DNA of 64,000 nt from Streptomyces sp. QL37 (GTDB taxonomy: Bacteria > Actinomycetota > Actinomycetes > Streptomycetales > Streptomycetaceae): positions 4,278,001 through 4,342,000 of the forward strand of contig NZ_PTJS01000001.1 of the NCBI RefSeq assembly GCF_002941025.1, in the 5' to 3' direction. This document shows, in pieces, positions 56,148 through 64,000 of this stretch. Position 1 is the first letter of the stretch. Every line of letters starts with the position of its first letter. A program made the translations under genes and the position numbers. Under the pieces are notes generated by a model, which saw nothing but the letters and a program-made list of their open reading frames with translations, had not been told where the DNA came from and ran no database searches.

Positions 56148-57421
56148 TTGGAGATCGGCTCCAGCAGCTCGCGTCCGCCCAGGTAAGGACGGAGGACCTC
56201 CGGCACACGCACCGAGCCGTCGGGCAGCTGGTGGTTCTCCAGGAGCGCCACGATCGTGCGCGGTACGGCGCAGAGCGTGCCGTTCAGCGTGGCCAGCGGC
56301 TGGACCTTCTTGCCGTCCCGCATGCGGACGGAGAGCCGGCGTGCCTGGAAGCCGTCGCAGTTCGACGCGGACGTCAGCTCGCGGTACTTGCCCTGGGTCG
56401 GGATCCACGCCTCGCAGTCGAACTTCCGCGAGGCCGAGGCCCCCAGGTCACCGGTCGCGACGTCGATCACCTGGAACGGCAGCTCGAGACCGGTGAGCCA
56501 CTGCTTCTCCCAGTCCAGGAGCCTGCGGTGCTCGGCCTCGGCGTCCGCCGGGTCGACGTACGAGAACATCTCGACCTTGTCGAACTGGTGGACGCGGAAG
56601 ATGCCCCGGGTGTCCTTGCCGTACGTGCCCGCCTCGCGGCGGAAGCAGGGCGAGAAGCCCGCGTACCGCAGCGGCAGCTTGTCGGCGTCGATGATCTCGT
56701 CCATGTGGTACGCCGCGAGGGGCACCTCGGACGTGCCGACCAGGTAGAAGTCGTCCTTCTCCAGGTGGTACACGTTCTCCGCGGCCTGGCCGAGGAAGCC
56801 CGTGCCCTCCATGGCCCGCGGGCGGACCAGTGCGGGGGTCAGCATGGGGACGAAGCCGGCCTCGGTGGCCTGGGCGATCGCCGCGTTGACCAGGGCCAGC
56901 TCGAGCAGCGCGCCGACGCCGGTCAGGTAGTAGAAGCGCGATCCGGACACCTTGGCGCCGCGCTCCATGTCGATGGCGCCCAGCGCCTCGCCGAGCTCCA
57001 GGTGATCCTTGGGCTCGAAGCCCTCCGCGCCGAAGTCACGGATGGTGCCGTGGGTCTCCAGGACGACGAAGTCCTCCTCGCCGCCCACCGGCACGTCCTC
57101 GTGGACGATGTTGCCGAGCAGCAGGAGCAGCCGCTTGGCCTCGGCGTCCGCCTCGTCCTGTGCGGCGTCGGCCGCCCTCACCTCGGACTTCAGCTGATCG
57201 GCCTTCTTGAGGAGCTCGGCACGCTCCTCGGGGGTGGCCTTGGGGATCAGCTTCCCGAGCGCCCTCTGCTCGGAGCGGAGTTCGTCGAAGCGGACGCCGG
57301 TCGACCTGCGCAGCTCGTCGGCGGAGAGCAGGGCGTCGACGAGCGCGACGTCCTCTCCACGGGTGCGCTGGGAGGCGCGAACGCGGTCGGGGTCCTCACG
57401 GAGCAGGCGAAGGTCAATCAC
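56144..57421 (-). CDS. serS: Seryl-tRNA synthetase
   Basis: This 425-residue class II synthetase has an N-terminal antiparallel coiled-coil arm (residues 28-105, [14 protein letters not shown] to [14 protein letters not shown]) that grips the long variable arm of tRNA-Ser. Motif 2 is [21 protein letters not shown], cited as its core [12 protein letters not shown], and motif 3 is near [20 protein letters not shown]. It charges tRNA-Ser, including the tRNA-Ser(GCU) at 55170. GTG start with GAAGG upstream. A 4-bp overlap couples it to the HAD gene. Confidence 0.96.
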   Translation of the reverse strand: MIDLRLLREDPDRVRASQRTRGEDVALVDALLSADELRRSTGVRFDELRSEQRALGKLIPKATPEERAELLKKADQLKSEVRAADAAQDEADAEAKRLLLLLGNIVHEDVPVGGEEDFVVLETHGTIRDFGAEGFEPKDHLELGEALGAIDMERGAKVSGSRFYYLTGVGALLELALVNAAIAQATEAGFVPMLTPALVRPRAMEGTGFLGQAAENVYHLEKDDFYLVGTSEVPLAAYHMDEIIDADKLPLRYAGFSPCFRREAGTYGKDTRGIFRVHQFDKVEMFSYVDPADAEAEHRRLLDWEKQWLTGLELPFQVIDVATGDLGASASRKFDCEAWIPTQGKYRELTSASNCDGFQARRLSVRMRDGKKVQPLATLNGTLCAVPRTIVALLENHQLPDGSVRVPEVLRPYLGGRELLEPISK

Positions 57422-58012
57422 CCTTCAAGGCTACCGGTGCGGGGATCCACCGCTTGAACCGATATCGACGAGCGTGGCGCTTTGCCCGAATTGCCGGAAT
57501 CAATAATCCTGGGGGAGTCGCGGGCCGACAGTTGGGTGAAGATCGTCAAGAAAAGGGTCGCATTGCCACGAAAAGGGAACAGGGCGTCCCGTCACTTGAC
57601 GCATCACCGTTGCGTGGGCGGGGAGTTGAGGGCCCCTGGCGGGTGTGTTGTCCACAGGGTCCCGTCGATCCAATTAGTTATCCACAGGCTGTGAAGAAGA
57701 TCTGTGGATGCCGGAGGAGATCGTTCCGAAAGCGGCATGAGGGGACAGGGATCCGCAACTCAAACCTCACCGGGGCACTCATTCGGGTGGGTATTCCTCG
57801 TTCCAATGAGTTGATCAACGGAATTGGAGGGACACGGGGGGAGCTGTGACCCCATGGGGGATCCAGGGGTACTAGGGCGATTTGTCGACCATGTCGTGTT
57901 GTGGTGTCGACTTGTCCCCAGCCTGGAGGGGTGGCCTGTGGATAACTCTGTGCGCGAAGTGAAAATCTGCAGGTAGGACCGGCGGGTGAGGGCCAGACCC
58001 TTCCCACAGGCT
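57422..58012. other. Large noncoding region upstream of serS with DnaA boxes
   Basis: This 591-bp region is the longest gap in the window. It contains perfect TTGTCCACA (57648-57656), TTATCCACA (57678-57686) and reversed TTATCCACA (57937-57945). Weaker copies are TTGTCCCCA (57912-57920) and reversed GCATCCACA (57703-57711). AT-rich patches at 57500-57560 and 57755-57830 may hold serS promoters. I found no supported gene. Confidence 0.6.
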
Positions 58013-58948
58013 TCAGACGCGGCCGTCCTGGCTGCGGGCCAGCCAGTCGGAGGCCTCGGTGAAGTCGGTGTCCGAGGTCCCGATCCGCAGGGGGCTCACC
58101 TCTTCGGGCGTCACTCCCGCGCGCGGATACGAGCCCAGGAACCGGACCTTCGGGCAGATCCGCCTCAGCCCCATCAGAGCCTCGCCGACGCGCCGGTCCG
58201 CGATGTGCCCCTCGGCGTCCACGGCGAAGCAGTAGTTCCCGATGCCCTTCCCGGTGGGCCGGGACTGGATCAGCATCAGGTTGACGCCTCGGACGGTGAA
58301 CTCCTGGAGCAGTTCCAGGAGGGCGCCCGGACGGTCGTCGCCGAGCCAGATGACCACGGAGGTCTTGTCGGCGCCCGTGGGGGCGGACGGCCTGGCAGGG
58401 CGCCCCACCAGGACGAAGCGGGTCTGGGCGTTCTCGGCGTCGTGGATCTCCGTGACCAGCGTTTCCAGCCCGTAGGTCGCCGCGGCGAACTCGCCGGCGA
58501 AGGCGGCGTCGTAGCGCCCCTCCTGGACCAGCCGCGCACCATCGGCGTTCGAGGCCGCCGACTCCCACACCGCGTTCGGCAGATGGGCCGCCATCCAGTT
58601 GCGTACCTGAGGCTGTGCGGCCGGGTGGGCGCTCACGGTCTTGATGTCCGACAGCTTCGTCCCGGGGCGCACCAGCAGGGCGAACGTGATGGAGAGCAGC
58701 ACTTCGCGGTAGATCATCAGCGGCTCGCCCGTGGTCAGCTGGTCGAGAGTCGTGGTGATCCCGCCCTCCACGGAGTTCTCGATGGGGACGAGCGCCGCCG
58801 CTGCCTCCCCGTTCCGCACCGCGTCCAGTGCCGCCGGCACCGAGACCATCGGGACGAGTTCGCGGGTGGCGGCTTCGGGGAGCGTACGAAGGGCCACCTC
58901 GGTGAAGGTGCCTTCGGGGCCGAGGTAGGCGTAGCGCGTGGCTGACAT
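58013..58948 (-). CDS. pheA: Prephenate dehydratase
   Basis: This 311-residue monofunctional enzyme has a periplasmic-binding-like catalytic domain beginning YAYLGPEGTFTEVAL and containing the active-site TRF in NAQTRFVLVGR. The C-terminal ACT domain (PGALLELLQEFTVRGVNLM, IQSRPTGKGIGNYCF) senses phenylalanine for feedback inhibition. It makes phenylpyruvate. It is upstream of serS on the same strand but 591 bp away, so probably a separate unit. Confidence 0.95.
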   Translation of the reverse strand: MSATRYAYLGPEGTFTEVALRTLPEAATRELVPMVSVPAALDAVRNGEAAAALVPIENSVEGGITTTLDQLTTGEPLMIYREVLLSITFALLVRPGTKLSDIKTVSAHPAAQPQVRNWMAAHLPNAVWESAASNADGARLVQEGRYDAAFAGEFAAATYGLETLVTEIHDAENAQTRFVLVGRPARPSAPTGADKTSVVIWLGDDRPGALLELLQEFTVRGVNLMLIQSRPTGKGIGNYCFAVDAEGHIADRRVGEALMGLRRICPKVRFLGSYPRAGVTPEEVSPLRIGTSDTDFTEASDWLARSQDGRV

Positions 58949-59051
58949 ACGGTCACCCTAATGGCCGCCGGACGGCGCCGCGCGTCTCCCGCCGACGGGT
59001 GTACGGGGCCGTGGGCCCGGCCGCGGCCGCCGAGGGTGAGACCGCGCGGCC

Positions 59052-60368
59052 TCACGCCTCCAGCAGCCGCTGCCCCACGTACTCGCCGGACGCGGCGCCT
59101 CCGGGTACGGCGAAGAGACCGCTCGCCTCGTGCCGGATGAACGGTGAGAGCGCGTCTCCCCGGTCGAGCTTGCGCTGGACCGGGATGAACCCCTTGAACG
59201 GATCCGCCTGCCAGCAGATGAAGAGCAGACCGGCGTCCGGGGTGCCGTCGTCGGAGATGCCGTCGTGGTACGAGAAGGGGCGGCGCAGCATCGCGGCGCC
59301 CCCGTTCTTCTCGGGTGAGGAGATCCGGGCGTGCGCGTTGTCGGGGATCAGCAGCTTGCCGTCCGCCCCGGCCTTGTCCAGGTCCATCTCGGTGTCCTCC
59401 GAGCCGCCGCTGAGGGGGGCGCCGTCCGCCTTGCGCCGCCCGATGACCTGTTCCTGCCGCTCGACCGTGAGCTCCTCCCAGTCGTCCAGGAGCATTCTGA
59501 TCCGCCGGACGACGGCGTACGAACCGCCTGCCATCCAGGAGTACGCCGATGAGCCACCGGACGGCACGAAGATCCGCTTCTCGAAGTCGCTCTCGGCCGG
59601 CTTCGGATTGTTGGTGCCGTCGACCTGGCCCATCAGATTGCGTGTGGTCATGGGACGGTCCGTGGCGCCCGGGGTGCGGTTGAAGCCGTTCATCTGCCAG
59701 CGCACCCGGGCCGTCGAGCCGGCCTCCTTCTGAAGGGCGCGCAGCGCGTGGAACGCGACCAGCCCGTCGTCGGCGCCGATCTGCACCCACAGGTCGCCCT
59801 CCGACCGCTTGGCGTCGAGGTGGTCGGAGGAGAAGGACGGCAGCGGATCCAGTTCGGCGGGCCGGTGGTCGGCCAGGCCGGTGCGGTCGAAGAAGGTCCG
59901 CCCGAAGCCGAAGGTGACGGTCAGGGAGGACGGCCCGGCGTCCAGGGACACCCCGGTGTCGTGGGCCCGGCCGTTGTCCGCCGGCTCGCCGGCCATCAGG
60001 CGTTCCGCCACGGCCGACCAGCGGCGCATCAGAGCGGCCGCCTCCTTGCGTCCCGCGCCGGCTGTCAGATCGAAGGCGACCAGGTGCCCGCGGGCCTGAA
60101 GCGGAGTGGTGATCCCCGCTTGATGTTTCCCGTGAAACATCGCCTGGGTCGAGCCGACCGTGGTCAGCGGTGTCGGCGCATCCCCTCGCGTCGCCGCATA
60201 GCCGCCCGCACCACCCGCCGCGCCAAGGACGAGGCCCGCCGCGCCGGCCGCCCCCGCGCCGCCGATGAGCCGGCGCCGGGAGACGACGCTCGCCCCGCCG
60301 GAACCGGATCCGTCGTGGCGGGCGGTGGGTGTGCCCTTCGCCGTGGGGTTGTCCTTCTTCTTGCTCAC
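59052..60368 (-). CDS. dtpA: Tat-exported DyP-type haem peroxidase
   Basis: This 438-residue protein has a twin-arginine signal (SRRRLIGGAGAAGAAGLVLG) after a basic lead. The DyP core includes GQVDGTNN (GxxDG with the catalytic Asp), a haem-ligand region near FIRHEASGLFAVPGG, and LFICWQADPFKGFIPVQRKL. The S. lividans homologue DtpA is secreted through Tat and takes part in copper-linked maturation of the GlxA oxidase and morphological development. The GTG start lies 5 bp after the CopCD-like gene. A single-mismatch parS lies inside the coding region. Confidence 0.9.
   Translation of the reverse strand: MSKKKDNPTAKGTPTARHDGSGSGGASVVSRRRLIGGAGAAGAAGLVLGAAGGAGGYAATRGDAPTPLTTVGSTQAMFHGKHQAGITTPLQARGHLVAFDLTAGAGRKEAAALMRRWSAVAERLMAGEPADNGRAHDTGVSLDAGPSSLTVTFGFGRTFFDRTGLADHRPAELDPLPSFSSDHLDAKRSEGDLWVQIGADDGLVAFHALRALQKEAGSTARVRWQMNGFNRTPGATDRPMTTRNLMGQVDGTNNPKPAESDFEKRIFVPSGGSSAYSWMAGGSYAVVRRIRMLLDDWEELTVERQEQVIGRRKADGAPLSGGSEDTEMDLDKAGADGKLLIPDNAHARISSPEKNGGAAMLRRPFSYHDGISDDGTPDAGLLFICWQADPFKGFIPVQRKLDRGDALSPFIRHEASGLFAVPGGAASGEYVGQRLLEA
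60125..60138. promoter_or_regulatory. parS-like site, one mismatch, within dtpA
   Basis: GTTTCCCGTGAAAC differs from the consensus at one base in the central CACGTG. It encodes part of FHGKH near dtpA residue 80. Binding by ParB may be weaker than at perfect sites. Confidence 0.55.
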
Positions 60369-60373
60369 CCTGC

Positions 60374-62335
60374 TCAGCCGATCTTCACGTTCTTGTCGAT
60401 GGTCGTCTGGTCGATGTCCGAGGTGCGCACCGTCACGGCGACCTTCCAGTCACCCGCCATCGGGATCTGCACCCCGCTCGCGGTCCAGTGCCCCTCGGTG
60501 AGGCGGTCGGGGACGACCGGCAGCGGGCCGATGTCCTTGGACTCCAGGGTGAAGGCGAGCTTCACCTCGGGGACGTCCAGCGGCCGTCCGTCGGGCGCGT
60601 CGACCCAGAGGTGCACGCTGTTCGCGCCGGTCCCTCCGGGCGAGATGTCCAGGCGGACCGTCCCCTTGCCGTCCCGGCCGCCGGTGTCGAAGGGCAGGCT
60701 CAGATTCAGCTGCCCACCGCTGACCGGTGCCGGAGCCGTCGTGGTGTTGCCTCGGGCGGCCTCCTCCTCGGTGCGGCCGGGCTCGGTGGACGTGAGGATC
60801 GTCGTGACGACGAGCAGCACCACGGCGATGCCCGTCTCCACCATGACGGAGCGCCGCAGCCCGGAGCGGCCCGGATCGGCGTCGCGGGCGCGCTTCTCCT
60901 TCGTCGCCGTCAGGGCGGCCCGCTGCCGGGAGAGCTGGGCGGCGCGCTCCGGATCGACCTCCTCGTCGGACGAGGCGACCGGTTCCGGCGACTCCGAGTC
61001 GGACGCGGCGACCGGTTCCGACGATTCCGCCGGAGCGGCCGCATCGGTGTCATCGGCGGCGGACACGGCGCGCTCGGTCAGCCGCCCCGTCCAACGCCGC
61101 GATATCCAAGCGACCCCGAGGAGCACTGCGACGAGTGCCACCTTCACGAGCAGCAGCTGCCCGTAACGGGTGCCGGTCAGCGCGGACCACGATCCGACCT
61201 GACGCCAGGACTGGTAGAGCCCGGTCGCGGCGAGGACGATCACGCTGCCGAACGCCACGCGTGAGAACCGTCGTACGGCGCCGCTCGTGATGTCCGGCGT
61301 CCGGTACAGGGCGACCAGCAGCGCGGCGAGTCCGCCCAGCCACGCGGCGACGGCCAGGAGGTGCAGCACGTCGACCGGCATGGCGATGCCCGGCTGGATG
61401 CCCGTCGAGGCGTGCTCGGCCAGGGCCCACGTGCCCGCGATCCCGATGGCGATGACCGCGCCGCCCGTAGCGAGTCCGAAGGTGAGGTCCTGCTTCTCCT
61501 TCTCGTCCTCGCGCTTGGCGTACGCCCCGAAGAGGACGGCGATGAAGAGCGCGGAGGCGCCCAGGAGCAGCAGCCGGGAGACCAGCGCGGCCCCCGGCTT
61601 GGTGTCGAGGACGGACTGGAGACCGTCGAGGTCGAAGGCGTCCGCGAGCTTGCCGGAGCCGGTGTAGGGACTGCGCAGGAGCAGCATGGCCAGGGTGGCC
61701 GCGGTGAGCGTGACCCAGCCGCGTACGACGAGCCGCTGCAGGGGACGCGCGCCCGCCCCGCGCTGCCAGCAGGCGAGCACGAAGGCCGATCCGCCCGCGA
61801 GCAGGATGAATCCGGCGTACGCGGCGTAGCGTGCGATGCCGTAGAGCGCACCCACCAGCCCGCCGCCGGCTCCGCCCGAGGGCAGCGCCACGGTGGTCTC
61901 CGAGGGGGCGCCGACGGAGAAGGTGAAGGCTCCCGAGACCGGATGGCTGTCGGCGGAGACCGCCTGCCAGGCCACGGTGTAGGTGCCGTCGGGCAGACCG
62001 CTGTGGAGCTGGACGGCGTAGCGCACGGCGCCGCCCCCCGTCAGATCGCGGGGCGCGCCCTCGTCGGCGCGCTCACCGCTCGGGTCGAGGACCCGGATCG
62101 AGTCGTCGTCCATGGCGATCTGCTCGGAGAACGTGAGCGTGACCTCCTCGGGCGCGGTGGCGACCACCGCCCCGTCCTGCGGGTCGCTCCCCGTGAGAGC
62201 GGCGTGCGCGGACGCGGGGCCCGCGCCGGCCAGCACCAGGCCGAGCAGCAGGCTGATCAGCATGGCGAGGAGCGCGGCCGCGGCGAGCGGCCGTCGTATC
62301 GGGGAGGGCCCGAGGCGCGGGGCGGTAGCCGTCAT
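60374..62335 (-). CDS. CopC-CopD fusion copper protein with C-terminal extracytoplasmic domain
   Basis: This 653-residue protein starts with a signal peptide ending AGPASA before His-Ala-Ala-Leu; the mature N-terminal His is the Cu(II) ligand of CopC domains. CopC covers about residues 44-145 (SDPQDGAVV, SADSHPVSGAF). CopD, with eight or so helices, follows (residues 160-415). Then come an acidic cytoplasmic linker with repeats (SSEPVAASDSESPEPVASS), another helix, and a final YtkA-like beta domain. Role: copper import or delivery across the membrane. It is in an operon with Sco, ECuC and DyP. Confidence 0.88.
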   Translation of the reverse strand: MTATAPRLGPSPIRRPLAAAALLAMLISLLLGLVLAGAGPASAHAALTGSDPQDGAVVATAPEEVTLTFSEQIAMDDDSIRVLDPSGERADEGAPRDLTGGGAVRYAVQLHSGLPDGTYTVAWQAVSADSHPVSGAFTFSVGAPSETTVALPSGGAGGGLVGALYGIARYAAYAGFILLAGGSAFVLACWQRGAGARPLQRLVVRGWVTLTAATLAMLLLRSPYTGSGKLADAFDLDGLQSVLDTKPGAALVSRLLLLGASALFIAVLFGAYAKREDEKEKQDLTFGLATGGAVIAIGIAGTWALAEHASTGIQPGIAMPVDVLHLLAVAAWLGGLAALLVALYRTPDITSGAVRRFSRVAFGSVIVLAATGLYQSWRQVGSWSALTGTRYGQLLLVKVALVAVLLGVAWISRRWTGRLTERAVSAADDTDAAAPAESSEPVAASDSESPEPVASSDEEVDPERAAQLSRQRAALTATKEKRARDADPGRSGLRRSVMVETGIAVVLLVVTTILTSTEPGRTEEEAARGNTTTAPAPVSGGQLNLSLPFDTGGRDGKGTVRLDISPGGTGANSVHLWVDAPDGRPLDVPEVKLAFTLESKDIGPLPVVPDRLTEGHWTASGVQIPMAGDWKVAVTVRTSDIDQTTIDKNVKIG

Positions 62336-62349
62336 GGGGTGTCAGTACC

Positions 62350-62796
62350 TCACTGCTTCTTCGGGTTGTAGGTGGTCTCCCGCACGGGAATGTCGACCTT
62401 GATGGGGTCGGCCTTCTCGAAGTGCAGTTCCACGGAGACCGTTTCTCCCCGCTTGGGCTGCTGCTTCAGCTCCGTGAACATGATGTGGTTCCCGCCGCGT
62501 TCGAGGTCGAGCTCGCCGCCGGCGGGCACCTCGAACGACGTGACCATCCGCATCGTCCGGTTCTTCGTCTCGTGGATGGAGACGTGGTCGGACAGGGAGC
62601 TCGTCACCGAGGTGAGCCGGTCGGTTGCGTCGCCGCTGTTCTTCACGAGGAGGAAACCGGCCGCCATGTCGCTGACGGGCTGTGGCATGAAGGCCCCGGT
62701 CACCTCCAGCCGCGGCACACTGTCGGAGGAACACGCCGTCAGCGCGAGCCCGGTGGTGAGCGCCAGCGCGCCGGCGGCGGCCGTACGGCGGTTCAC
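62350..62796 (-). CDS. ecuC: Copper chaperone of the PCuAC family (ECuC-like lipoprotein)
   Basis: This 148-residue lipoprotein has lipobox LTAC about residue 20. The PCuAC domain shows GAFMPQPVSDMAAGFLLVKN, the Cu(I) ligands Met-x10-His-x-type (VSIHETKNRTMRM), and LERGGNHIMFTELKQ. Such proteins hold Cu(I) outside the membrane and hand it to Sco or to cuproenzymes. The GTG start overlaps the sco stop by 4 bp, so translation is coupled. S. lividans ECuC is in the same place. Confidence 0.9.
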   Translation of the reverse strand: MNRRTAAAGALALTTGLALTACSSDSVPRLEVTGAFMPQPVSDMAAGFLLVKNSGDATDRLTSVTSSLSDHVSIHETKNRTMRMVTSFEVPAGGELDLERGGNHIMFTELKQQPKRGETVSVELHFEKADPIKVDIPVRETTYNPKKQ

Positions 62797-63449
62797 GGGG
62801 TCTCCCCCTTGACGAGCTCCGGGAGGTCCTCGGTGTAGTCCTCGGCCGTGGTGTCCTCGCTGTAGAGCACGTATCCCTTGTCGGTCTTCGGGGAGAACGC
62901 GATGACCTGGGCGCCGTGCATCGAGACGACCGTGCCGTCCTTCTCCTTCTTCGGCGGGTCGATGCCGATGCCGATCTGCCGTGCTCCCGCCTGGATGGTC
63001 GGGAAGTCGCCGGTGAGACCGGTGAAGTCGGGGTCCTGAGCCTTGAGCCAGCTGCCCAGGGACGCCGGGGTGTCCCGCTCGGGGTCCGTCGTGACGAAGA
63101 CGACCTGGAGCTCGTCCTGTTCGGCCTTGGGCAGGGCCCGCTTGGCGATGGCGATGTTGCTCATGGTCAGCGGGCACACGTCGGGGCAGTTGGTGTAGCC
63201 GAAGTAGATGAGTGTGGGCTTGCCCTTGGTCTTCTCGCGCAGGTCGTACTTCTCGCCGTGGGTGTCGGTGAGTACGAGGTCGGGCTTGGTGAACGGCTGG
63301 TCGAGCACGGTCGCGGGCTTCGACCCGGCCGAGGAGGAGACGTCGGCGACGGAATTGTCCGCCGAGTCCCCTCCGCTGCCGCAGGCCGACAGGGTCAGTG
63401 CGGCCGCGGCGGCGAACGCCGCGGCCAGCACCGTCTTCTTGCTGTGCAT
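62793..63449 (-). CDS. sco: Sco1/SenC copper metallochaperone lipoprotein
   Basis: This 218-residue protein has a lipoprotein signal with lipobox LSAC, then a thioredoxin fold carrying the Cu-binding TNCPDVCPLTM (CxxxC) and the distant His in VVSMHGAQVIAF. It delivers copper to cytochrome c oxidase CuA sites or to secreted cuproenzymes. ATG 63449 (MHSKKTVL) is chosen; the upstream Arg-rich frame is a shadow of the next gene. Followed with 4-bp overlap by ecuC. Confidence 0.92.
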   Translation of the reverse strand: MHSKKTVLAAAFAAAAALTLSACGSGGDSADNSVADVSSSAGSKPATVLDQPFTKPDLVLTDTHGEKYDLREKTKGKPTLIYFGYTNCPDVCPLTMSNIAIAKRALPKAEQDELQVVFVTTDPERDTPASLGSWLKAQDPDFTGLTGDFPTIQAGARQIGIGIDPPKKEKDGTVVSMHGAQVIAFSPKTDKGYVLYSEDTTAEDYTEDLPELVKGETP

Positions 63450-63498
63450 GGAGAGCTGATTCCTGATCTGTGAATACGAGTGGTGGGGCAGACGGGGA

Positions 63499-64000
63499 TC
63501 AGGCGTTGCGGCGGCGGCCGGCGAGGACGCCGAAGGCGACCCCCGCGATGCCGACGACGATGCCGACGACACCCAGGACGCGGGCGGTGCCGTCGGTGCC
63601 CGACGAGGACGTGTCGTCCGACGACGCGGTCGTCTCCTTCGCCTTCTCCGTCTCGCCGCTCTTGTCATCGGCGGCGGCGCCGTGGGCGTCGGCCGCCGGG
63701 GCGGTCAGCGCGAGGACGGGAGCCGGGCTCTCGGGCTCCTCGCCGCCCTCGGTGGGCTCCTCGATCCAGCGGACGACTTCCTTGTTGCTGTACGTCTGGA
63801 GCGCCTTGAAGACGAGCTGGTCGGCGTCCTCGGGCAACTGCCCGATCGAGAGCGGGAACTGCTGGAAGTAACCGGCCCCGATACCGCTGCCGTCCGCGGT
63901 CCAGGTCACCTTGGAGACCGCCTCGTTGATCTTCTTGCCGTGCACCTCGAGCGGCTCGGCCAGCTTGCTCTTGGTGACCTCGATCTTCCAGCCGGGCACC
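63499..64000 (-). CDS. YcnI-like DUF1775 copper-associated membrane-anchored protein, 5' end beyond window
   Basis: About 167 C-terminal residues are visible. VPGWKIEVTKSKL, VSKVTWTADGSGIGAGYFQQFPL and SIGQLPEDADQLVFKALQTYS are characteristic of DUF1775/YcnI domains, which bind Cu(II) outside the cell. An Ala/Glu-rich linker leads to a single C-terminal helix (LGVVGIVVGIAGVAFGVLAG) and RRRNA, a sortase-less anchor. It is the first visible gene of the sco-ecuC-copCD-dtpA run, 49 bp before sco. The frame continues to the window edge. Confidence 0.85.
   Translation of the reverse strand, partial: VPGWKIEVTKSKLAEPLEVHGKKINEAVSKVTWTADGSGIGAGYFQQFPLSIGQLPEDADQLVFKALQTYSNKEVVRWIEEPTEGGEEPESPAPVLALTAPAADAHGAAADDKSGETEKAKETTASSDDTSSSGTDGTARVLGVVGIVVGIAGVAFGVLAGRRRNA

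Noticed and set aside
57454..57849. A 131-codon frame upstream of serS
   Set aside because: Its composition is unlike Streptomyces genes and it spans the DnaA-box region; nothing supports translation.

Overview
This is a gene-dense, high-GC segment of a Streptomyces chromosome, close to but not including oriC. The evidence is the GC-rich third codon positions, the many GTG starts, the block rpsF-ssb-rpsR-rplI-dnaB, the Streptomyces-only pair ssgR-ssgA, and repeated copies of the Streptomyces ParB site GTTTCACGTGAAAC. From memory, and unverified, the order matches the S. coelicolor interval from about SCO3904 (femX) to SCO3967. There are no insertion sequences, prophage or CRISPR arrays; almost all of it looks like vertically inherited core chromosome.

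Layout. 1-3.7 kb: the end of a GT87-type membrane glycosyltransferase, then a cell-wall pair (femX and an alanine-racemase-like gene). 3.7-9.1 kb: ribosomal and replication genes rpsF, ssb, rpsR, rplI, a MATE pump and dnaB. 9.1-17.1 kb: an esterase/metallo-beta-lactamase pair divergent from a large LAL-type LuxR regulator, a dienelactone-hydrolase-like protein and a class C beta-lactamase-like serine hydrolase. 17.1-24.9 kb: small regulators (MarR next to an MFS pump, LysR), GNAT, NUDIX, a trans-sulfuration PLP enzyme and small membrane proteins. 25.0-28.3 kb: ssgR-ssgA (sporulation) and a YibE/F-like membrane protein. 28.3-36.7 kb: thiC behind a TPP riboswitch, a methyltransferase, small membrane proteins, a PPP-type phosphatase, a LacI regulator and an aminotransferase.

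36.7-45 kb: the cytochrome bd oxidase operon cydA-cydB-cydCD behind a perfect Rex operator, followed by a DevS-like GAF histidine kinase. 45-54 kb: a HAD phosphatase, an LLM-class oxidoreductase, kptA, an EphD-like hydrolase/dehydrogenase fusion and a four-gene ABC transporter operon. 54-58.9 kb: an antirepressor-like coiled-coil protein, tRNA-Ser(GCU), a HAD phosphatase translationally coupled to serS, and pheA. 59-64 kb: an extracytoplasmic copper-handling operon (YcnI-like, Sco, PCuAC-type chaperone, CopCD-like, Tat-exported DyP peroxidase).

Two chromosome-scale signals run across the gene map. First, five exact parS sites and one single-mismatch site are scattered over 55 kb; one contains the start codon of cydCD and one lies inside a coding region. 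Second, DnaA-box-like sequences cluster upstream of dnaB, kptA and serS, with further copies near or inside other genes. I did not find a clearly new multigene system. The least explained items are the antirepressor-like protein at 54.2 kb with DnaA boxes in its own gene, the heptanucleotide array abutting tRNA-Ser, the nucleophile-less dienelactone hydrolase and the DevS-like kinase beside the bd oxidase.
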